IMG/VR virus record: IMGVR_UViG_3300038678_000070 | Location: 1-56,648 of that record | DNA from: a virus | Strand: one strand, 5' to 3' | DNA: 56,648 nucleotides | Part shown: in pieces, positions 51,904 to 56,648 of the stretch | Numbering within the stretch: the first letter of the stretch is position 1 | Layout: every line of letters starts with the position of its first letter | Translations under genes and position numbers: made by a program | Notes under the pieces: generated by a model | What the model was told of the DNA's origin: nothing | What the model saw: the letters and a program-made list of their open reading frames with translations, nothing else | The model's database searches: none

Positions 51904-53121
51904 CTATTCTGGGATTGAAACCCAATTTGTTGGCTTGCCTCTGTGTTTCTCCTCGTGGAGATGAACAGGCATTGATATTGTGATCCCACGGGTGGGGTGT
52001 GTTAGCCACAACGCTTGTTGTGGATGTTCAAAAGAAAAATTATTTGCCCAAGCGTAACAGTCGTATCCCTTCAATGAACCATTCACAATAACACGACTCA
52101 TCTGCATCAATTGATGGAAATGCCCAAGGAGAAGAGTATCGTAGGGCTGGTCTATTTGCCCTTGACGTGTCCTTTTCCTGTGATCGCCTCGAATAATAGG
52201 TCCGAGGCTTCCGATCATTCCGTCTCCACCCCGAAACTGATCTCCGTGGGACAACAAGTACCTATGGTTGTAAATTTTAAAATAGGCGTCACTGCCGTCT
52301 GATATCAAAAACGATACCCGCTTGTCATTTTTGTACCGCTTCTGTAACAAGCAGGCGATAAGCCAGTCGAGATTCGTGTAGACCCGGTTCTTATTTCTCG
52401 GCTTACGCGTCAAGCGGCCATGATTCCCAGTTACAGCAGGGACAAATACTTTAGGGAAGTGCAATAATAGTGTATCCACCATCCAAGACAGGCAATCGTA
52501 AAGCTCGACCACGGTTTGAAGGCCGGAAATCTCGTTTGTCTCGCTCAATTCCTCGTGGATGTCCCCAGAAGTCATGTCACCTCCTAAAATCAATACAATC
52601 CCCGGATAAACCGGGTCTGTCAGGTGATTTTTCAACAGGTTGACCGTATTTTCGACCAATCGGCGGATTCTGGCCTTCGCAATCTTCACGCTGTACGAAT
52701 TCTTCCCGGCAATCTGGTCTGGGTCGACGTATTCACCGAAATGCCAGTCAGAGCAGAACAAGGAAGGGATACCTGGCAAATGGTCGTGTTTCTTTGGAGC
52801 TTTGAGTATCCATGACGGAGGATCGGCCTCTAAAGCGCCGATCTTCATAATCCTATCTTTTATCATCTTGGCATCAAGGCTCTCCTTTTCTATCATGACT
52901 ACATGTTTCTTCAACTCCTTTACTTGGCGCTTCAAAGCCTGCAATTCAGACTCTACCTTGGATACTTGAGGCTTGAACCCTTTCTTTAGGCCAATGCGGT
53001 TCCTATCTCTGAGCGTCGCGGCGGGAACGCCGGACTCCCTCTCAGCATGATACGTCGTCCCGTATCTGTAAAGAAGATCAACGGCGCTCTGAAGGTCTTC
53101 GTCCTTATGTTTCATCGCCAT
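51904..53121 (-). CDS. Metallophosphoesterase with N-terminal helix-turn-helix (405 aa)
   Basis: Residues 1-50 look like a Psq/HTH-type DNA-binding unit (AVDLLYRYGTTYHAERESGV), then a coiled coil (about 55-90). The calcineurin-like phosphoesterase core follows: LFCSDWHFGE (about 121-130), LILGGDMTSGDIHEE (about 177-190), AVTGNHGR (about 228-235), LSHGDQFRGG (about 293-302) and LLGHFHQ (about 332-338), all five metal/catalytic motifs. Phage proteins of this type resemble SbcD/Mre11-like nucleases or DNA-end phosphatases. A near-consensus leftward promoter lies just upstream. Confidence 0.85.
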   Translation of the reverse strand: MAMKHKDEDLQSAVDLLYRYGTTYHAERESGVPAATLRDRNRIGLKKGFKPQVSKVESELQALKRQVKELKKHVVMIEKESLDAKMIKDRIMKIGALEADPPSWILKAPKKHDHLPGIPSLFCSDWHFGEYVDPDQIAGKNSYSVKIAKARIRRLVENTVNLLKNHLTDPVYPGIVLILGGDMTSGDIHEELSETNEISGLQTVVELYDCLSWMVDTLLLHFPKVFVPAVTGNHGRLTRKPRNKNRVYTNLDWLIACLLQKRYKNDKRVSFLISDGSDAYFKIYNHRYLLSHGDQFRGGDGMIGSLGPIIRGDHRKRTRQGQIDQPYDTLLLGHFHQLMQMSRVIVNGSLKGYDCYAWANNFSFEHPQQALWLTHPTRGITISMPVHLHEEKHRGKPTNWVSIPE

Positions 53122-53150
53122 GCCTAGCTCCGGGTTAAGTAGTTAAAATA

Positions 53151-53178
53151 TTATAAGCTATTTTGGGCGTACTTGCAA
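53151..53178 (-). promoter_or_regulatory. Leftward promoter for the metallophosphoesterase cluster
   Basis: Minus strand TTGCAA, 16-17-base spacer and a perfect TATAAT (53156-53151), 30 bases from the ATG at 53121. The gap 53122-53289 otherwise holds a nine-G tract and a divergent promoter. Confidence 0.65.
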
Positions 53179-53213
53179 TAGCTAACTTGTAGATTATTCT
53201 TATTAAGAATAAT

Positions 53214-53222
53214 GGGGGGGGG
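53214..53222 (+). repeat. Homopolymer tract of nine G
   Basis: Run of nine G between divergent promoters, 12 bases before a TTGACA. It parallels the 11-G run at 48720 and may be unstable in length. Confidence 0.85.
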
Positions 53223-53234
53223 TGTTATTTATAC

Positions 53235-53263
53235 TTGACACAATAGTAAAAACTATGTACAAA
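53235..53263 (+). promoter_or_regulatory. Rightward promoter of terminase-side block
   Basis: TTGACA (53235-53240), 17-base spacer, TACAAA (53258-53263). Positioned to start transcription of the 53290 gene and on through terminase and head genes. Confidence 0.65.
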
Positions 53264-53289
53264 ATTACTAGTAACGAAAAAGGAGCGAC

Positions 53290-53613
53290 ATGATTACGCA
53301 AGAAGTAGATGAAACTATCGCCGTGTATCATAGGCAGAGAAGCGCTTTGATTAATGTTATTAGGCGGAACAACGGGCAACTTCATCAGGATAATTTTGAC
53401 GAGATCTTTAGAGATCGAATGAAAGTGTACTCATTCTATCTTGGCAGAGGGCCGATTCCCCAAACTAGACAGACAGTGATCCTAGGCGCAATGTTACAGC
53501 AGTCAGATTGGCATAAATGGCTGTCTTTGTTGCAACACATGGTATCAATCAAAGATAGCGTGCGGTTGGAAGTGAAAGACAAGGAATGCGTGTACGTGTT
53601 AATGCGGGGCTGA
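53290..53613 (+). CDS. Hypothetical protein (107 aa)
   Basis: AAAAGGAGCG precedes the ATG. Helical, basic and Gln-rich (QRSALINVIRRNNGQLHQD). No family recognised. First gene of the rightward late-side unit, so possibly a regulator or assembly factor. Confidence 0.55.
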   Translation: MITQEVDETIAVYHRQRSALINVIRRNNGQLHQDNFDEIFRDRMKVYSFYLGRGPIPQTRQTVILGAMLQQSDWHKWLSLLQHMVSIKDSVRLEVKDKECVYVLMRG

Positions 53614-53628
53614 CCAAGGGATTGAGTT

Positions 53629-53829
53629 ATGTGGTTTATAGTGCTAATTATTCTGTTAGGCCCAGCGCAGGATACAGAGCGGGCCGAGATCTCATTCGGA
53701 AAGTTTAAAAATCTCGACGACTGCATATTCGCCAGGGACTTCTTGACCGACCCTATGTTCAATAAAAGCAAGAACCTTGAAAAAGTGCAGATATATTGTA
53801 AACGAGAAGAAGAGGAGAAAAAAGCGTAA
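53629..53829 (+). CDS. Small exported or membrane-anchored protein (66 aa)
   Basis: MWFIVLIILLGPAQD is a short signal or anchor. The mature part has two Cys (DDCIFARDF, IYCKREEEE) and a charged end. Similar in plan to the 37742 protein (signal, C...C). The stop overlaps the next ATG (TAATG). Confidence 0.55.
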   Translation: MWFIVLIILLGPAQDTERAEISFGKFKNLDDCIFARDFLTDPMFNKSKNLEKVQIYCKREEEEKKA

Positions 53830-54035
53830 TGAGTATTTGTCGCAAGGAATACATGAAAAATTATCAGCGAGAGCGCCGTAAAAAGCATAATGTCCGTCTT
53901 TTGTGTGTCGAATTATTCGGCCCAGAGGAACACGCTATTCTTGATGAGCTACGCTACCACGCAGAGAACCAGAACACGACTATACGTGACTTGGTTGTGA
54001 TGTCTCTGAAAGGGGCTTGCGCTCATGAGCAATGA
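53829..54035 (+). CDS. Small basic protein, possible ribbon-helix-helix (68 aa)
   Basis: Very basic N-terminus (KEYMKNYQRERRKKH), then a strand (VRLLCVELFGPEEHA) and two helices (LDELRYHAENQNTTIRDLVV), the order of a small RHH regulator. Lies just before TerS. Confidence 0.5.
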   Translation: MSICRKEYMKNYQRERRKKHNVRLLCVELFGPEEHAILDELRYHAENQNTTIRDLVVMSLKGACAHEQ

Positions 54036-54657
54036 GAAAAAAGAAAAGAGGGTCTTCCCGGTAAACGCAGACGGGGACAAGTACAACCCGGACACGGGTC
54101 GTATATATAAGAAGCAAAGCGCCTTGTCTACACGCGACCCTGAACGTGACAAGATCGTCATCAAGAAGAGAAAATCAAACGCAGGCAGGAAAGCGTTTAA
54201 AAATAAAAAGCTTGAAGTCACTGACGAGATGCGTGAGCAAGTTCGGGTCTGGGCTTCTAATAAAGGCACCAGCGTTCAAACTATAGCCAGATTGCTCGGC
54301 ACGGAGGTAAAGACGGTCAACCAGAAATTCACGCTGGAACTTAAGGAAGGCAAGGAAATGTGCGTGGCGAGAGTCCACGCTAAGATTTACGAGCAAGCCA
54401 TGTCTGAGAAGCGTGACAGCTTGACGGCTCAGAGCCAGAAAATGTTTATGCAGAACGTAGGTGACTGGAAGAATACCACTCAGATTATGGATTCTCAGCA
54501 CGGAGGGAATACTGAGAACATAATGAAAGGGATGACTGAGACAGAGAAGATGCAAAGGTGGTTATCAATCAACAAGGGCATCGCCGCGGAACATAAAGAA
54601 GACAATAAAAAAGCTAAGGTTGACAAAGTAAAACCTAAAAATATCGAGTTCAATTGA
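54025..54657 (+). CDS. Small terminase subunit (TerS)
   Basis: A 210-residue protein with basic N-terminal tail (1-60), a helix-turn-helix (REQVRVWASNKGTSVQTIAR LLGTEV, split here; about 72-97) and a helical oligomerisation part (ELKEGKEMCVARVHAKIYEQ, then NVGDWKN). Basic C-terminus. This matches TerS proteins, which bind the packaging site and recruit TerL. Located two genes before TerL with a small protein between. Confidence 0.78.
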   Translation: MSNEKKEKRVFPVNADGDKYNPDTGRIYKKQSALSTRDPERDKIVIKKRKSNAGRKAFKNKKLEVTDEMREQVRVWASNKGTSVQTIARLLGTEVKTVNQKFTLELKEGKEMCVARVHAKIYEQAMSEKRDSLTAQSQKMFMQNVGDWKNTTQIMDSQHGGNTENIMKGMTETEKMQRWLSINKGIAAEHKEDNKKAKVDKVKPKNIEFN

Positions 54658-54995
54658 TGAGAAAAAGTATAAACCACGGATCTATGTTGCCTTTTGGGTA
54701 CGGGGTGGCTTGGTTTGACGGTTGTAGGGCTGAATATATTTGTTACCCTTGGCCGTTTAATATTTCAATAAGTTTGGTCAGAAAGATCTGGTTGTTTTGT
54801 AGATACAGATATTTTAAATGGCAGTATGACCACATGATGTGCATATTTTTACCTCCATACGGAGAAGTTAGACTGATTAATAATGAGAGCAACCGGATGT
54901 TGCTATCGGAACTAAAAGGATATAAAGAAGCTTTTGATAAAATATACAAAGAAAGCCAAGATTTAAAAAAGACAATCAATGACAACAAAAGCTGA
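54657..54995 (+). CDS. Hypothetical protein between terminase subunits (112 aa)
   Basis: The ATG at 54657 overlaps the TerS stop (TTGATGA). The N-terminal half is aromatic and hydrophobic (GYGVAWFDGCRAEYICYPW, SISLVRKIWLFCRYRYF), the second half an acidic coiled coil (about 75-112). Not recognised; the location suggests a packaging accessory or an unrelated early gene. Confidence 0.5.
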   Translation: MRKSINHGSMLPFGYGVAWFDGCRAEYICYPWPFNISISLVRKIWLFCRYRYFKWQYDHMMCIFLPPYGEVRLINNESNRMLLSELKGYKEAFDKIYKESQDLKKTINDNKS

Positions 54996-56571
54996 GTTTT
55001 CAGCCTTCTACGAAGAGCTGTCGCCTAAAGAAAAGAAAGAGTTTGATGCGGTGATTGAGCAGGATGTGTCCAGATCTATCTGGATTCCGCTTGTCAACGA
55101 GAAAGACTCGGCCCAAAAGACCCCGCAACAATTGGCGGTAGATTCAGAAGCCGACATACTCCTGTATGGAGGCGCCGCCTTTGGGGGCAAGACAAACATG
55201 CTGTGCGGGCTTGCCCTGACAGCCCACAAAAGGACTTCTATCTTTCGTAGGAAGAAGGAAGACCTGATGCCGATATCAGAAGAACTGATTAAAATCAGAG
55301 GCACTAAAAAAGGGTACAACAGTCAACTCAAGAGGTTGAATACTGAAGATGGACGAAACATACGACTGGCGGGGATGCAGTACGAACAGGACAAGCAATC
55401 CTTTAAAGGGGATGCAAGGGATGGTTATTTTTTCGACGAGATCGTTGACTTCTCCGAGAGTCAGTTTCGATTCGTTATCACTTGGAACCGATCTGCTGAT
55501 CCCAAGCAAAGATGTCGAGTCATTTGCACAACGAATCCGCCGACCAATAATGATGGAGACTGGATTATCGGATTCTGGGGGCCGTGGTTGGACCCGGATT
55601 ACCCTAATCCCGCGCTCCCAGGAGAGTTAAGATGGTTTATTTCAGATGAAGAGGGAAAGGACAGAGAGGTTCCCGGCCCAGAACCAGTTCCCGTTAATGG
55701 GGAACCGGCCTATCCGAAAAGCAGGACTTTCATTCCATCGTCTATTGACGATAATCCTTTCGCGACAATCGCATACCGCGCAACGCTGCAATCATTACCG
55801 GAACCTCTCCGTTCTCAAATGCTCACAGGTGACTTCTTGGCAGGCAGAGAAGATGACCCGTGGCAGGTTATTCCTACCGAGTGGGTAGAAGCGGCGATGG
55901 ACCGCTGGCCTGAGAAGAAGCCTCCTCACTTGAAGATGGATACAATTGGGGTAGATACAGCCAGAGGCGGCAAGGACTTATTCGTCCTTGCGCCGAGATA
56001 TGACTGGTGGTTTGATGAGTTGGTAATAGTTAAAGGGGAGGACGTCCCTGATGGTCCTAAAGGTGCGGCTCTAGTCACACAACACGTCAGAAACGGGGCC
56101 AGTATCAACATTGATATCATTGGCGGGTCAGGGACTTCAGTATACGACCATCTTAAACAAGTTGGCGCAAATGTCAACCCTGTTGATGGTCGGCACGAAA
56201 GTCATGCCAGAGACATGACTGGCTCAATCGGGTTTTTTAATAAGCGCGCCGAGAACTACTGGAGGCTCAGAGAAGCTCTTGACCCAGACTCAGGAGAGAA
56301 CATCGCCCTGCCGTTTGACAGACTCCTAAAGTCTGATCTGACAACTCCGAGATGGAGGATGACGGCACGGGGCATACAGGTTGAAGGGAAATATTCTCAG
56401 ACCTCCGACGGCTTTGGTGACATCATAAAACGCATCGGCAGGTCAACGGATAGGGGTGACGCGATTGTCTATGCCTTTGTTGAGGGCAAGAAGAAATTCA
56501 CTCGATTTGCGCGTGGGCCAAGCCGCGCAAATAGTCAGTATAATATTTCTAAACGATGGCGGAAGACATAA
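54979..56571 (+). CDS. Large terminase subunit (TerL)
   Basis: ATPase motifs: Walker A GGAAFGGKT (64-72), Walker B YFFDE (about 150-154) and the coupling strand CRVICTTNPP (about 178-187). The nuclease domain has IGVDTARGGKD (about 318-328, first Asp), a second acidic strand SINIDIIGGSG and SDGFGDIIKRIGRSTDRGDA with the last Asp near residue 495. Length 530 is typical. It translocates and cuts DNA at the portal. The gene ends in the duplicated terminal repeat. Confidence 0.93.
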   Translation: MTTKAEFSAFYEELSPKEKKEFDAVIEQDVSRSIWIPLVNEKDSAQKTPQQLAVDSEADILLYGGAAFGGKTNMLCGLALTAHKRTSIFRRKKEDLMPISEELIKIRGTKKGYNSQLKRLNTEDGRNIRLAGMQYEQDKQSFKGDARDGYFFDEIVDFSESQFRFVITWNRSADPKQRCRVICTTNPPTNNDGDWIIGFWGPWLDPDYPNPALPGELRWFISDEEGKDREVPGPEPVPVNGEPAYPKSRTFIPSSIDDNPFATIAYRATLQSLPEPLRSQMLTGDFLAGREDDPWQVIPTEWVEAAMDRWPEKKPPHLKMDTIGVDTARGGKDLFVLAPRYDWWFDELVIVKGEDVPDGPKGAALVTQHVRNGASINIDIIGGSGTSVYDHLKQVGANVNPVDGRHESHARDMTGSIGFFNKRAENYWRLREALDPDSGENIALPFDRLLKSDLTTPRWRMTARGIQVEGKYSQTSDGFGDIIKRIGRSTDRGDAIVYAFVEGKKKFTRFARGPSRANSQYNISKRWRKT

Positions 56572-56648
56572 TGGCTACTTGCAATTGCACAGGACAATGT
56601 AGAGATGGGAAAGGGTGCGGTGGTACTAAATTTCAAGAGAAAGAGCCT
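56522..56648. repeat. Terminal direct repeat, right copy (assembly overlap)
   Basis: Exact copy of bases 1-127. Joining the copies gives continuous TerL and small Cys-rich genes. Confidence 0.93.
56571..56648 (+). CDS. Small Cys-rich protein, N-terminal fragment (duplicate of 50-127)
   Basis: The first 26 codons of the Cys-rich protein annotated at 50-199, cut by the window end. Present only because of the terminal overlap. Confidence 0.9.
   Translation, partial: MATCNCTGQCRDGKGCGGTKFQEKEP

Noticed and set aside
54654-54659. TTG start of the gene between the terminase subunits
   Set aside because: The ATG one codon later overlaps the TerS stop and is the more usual start.
1-56648. CRISPR arrays
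   Set aside because: No regularly spaced direct repeats with unique spacers were seen on either strand.
1-56648. Integrase, attachment site and repressor of a temperate phage
   Set aside because: No tyrosine or serine recombinase and no typical CI/Cro pair were recognised. The RHH-like proteins are not evidence of lysogeny.

Overview
This window is the complete circularly closed genome of a tailed phage with podovirus-type morphology genes. Bases 1-127 recur exactly at 56522-56648, so the unique genome is 56,521 bp and the large terminase gene runs across the arbitrary cut. Podovirus architecture is shown by a T7 gp8-type portal, gp11-like and gp12-like tail tube/nozzle proteins, large ejection (internal virion) proteins and a T7-fibre-like N-terminus. 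The host is probably a Gram-negative, respiring bacterium: there is an overlapping Rz/Rz1-like spanin pair, and a c-type cytochrome with a Sec signal that would need a periplasm and host heme-lyase (Ccm-type) maturation. No integrase or lytic repressor was recognised, so a lytic life style is likely. No phage RNA polymerase and no DNA polymerase were seen. Promoters look like strong host sigma70 promoters.

Layout. (1) Rightward late block, 53.3 kb through the join to 28.4 kb: small genes, TerS, TerL, a Cys-rich small protein, HNH endonuclease, head proteins (two small paralogues, portal), several small virion proteins, LamG-type and repeat-containing tail proteins, Bbp19-like protein, scaffold, capsid, a family of three proteins sharing one N-terminal domain (the third is fused to a NodB-type deacetylase), tail tubes, an NlpC/papain-like protein, ejection proteins (one with a lytic transglycosylase domain), and a tail fibre. 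(2) Leftward block, 47.5 kb down to 28.4 kb: dozens of tiny early genes, an annealing recombinase, primase-helicase, VRR-NUC nuclease, YopX-like protein, cytochrome c, lysis genes (holin-like, spanins) and tRNA-Thr. (3) Control region 47.5-48.85 kb: divergent promoters, an operator-like repeat, a terminator leader with two interleaved 14-bp helices, a large nested hairpin and origin-like repeats. (4) Rightward small early genes 48.85-50.1 kb, then a leftward cluster 53.1-50.1 kb (metallophosphoesterase, HNH, antitoxin-like and nucleotide-modification-associated proteins).

Most striking: a phage-encoded cytochrome c carrying an unknown C-terminal domain; two leftward leaders that fold into the same two-helix architecture with compensatory base changes; the early terminator leader; seven tiny single-span membrane proteins, six of them hidden by short length; eight HNH homing-type nucleases, five being HNH-AP2 paralogues; apparently leaderless early mRNAs; and the virion polysaccharide deacetylase built on a repeated anchor domain. 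The endolysin could not be identified.

Genes are packed head to tail with ATGA, GTGA or TAATG overlaps, and many starts were chosen from Shine-Dalgarno position. Names rest on motif and context recognition by eye; no database search was run.
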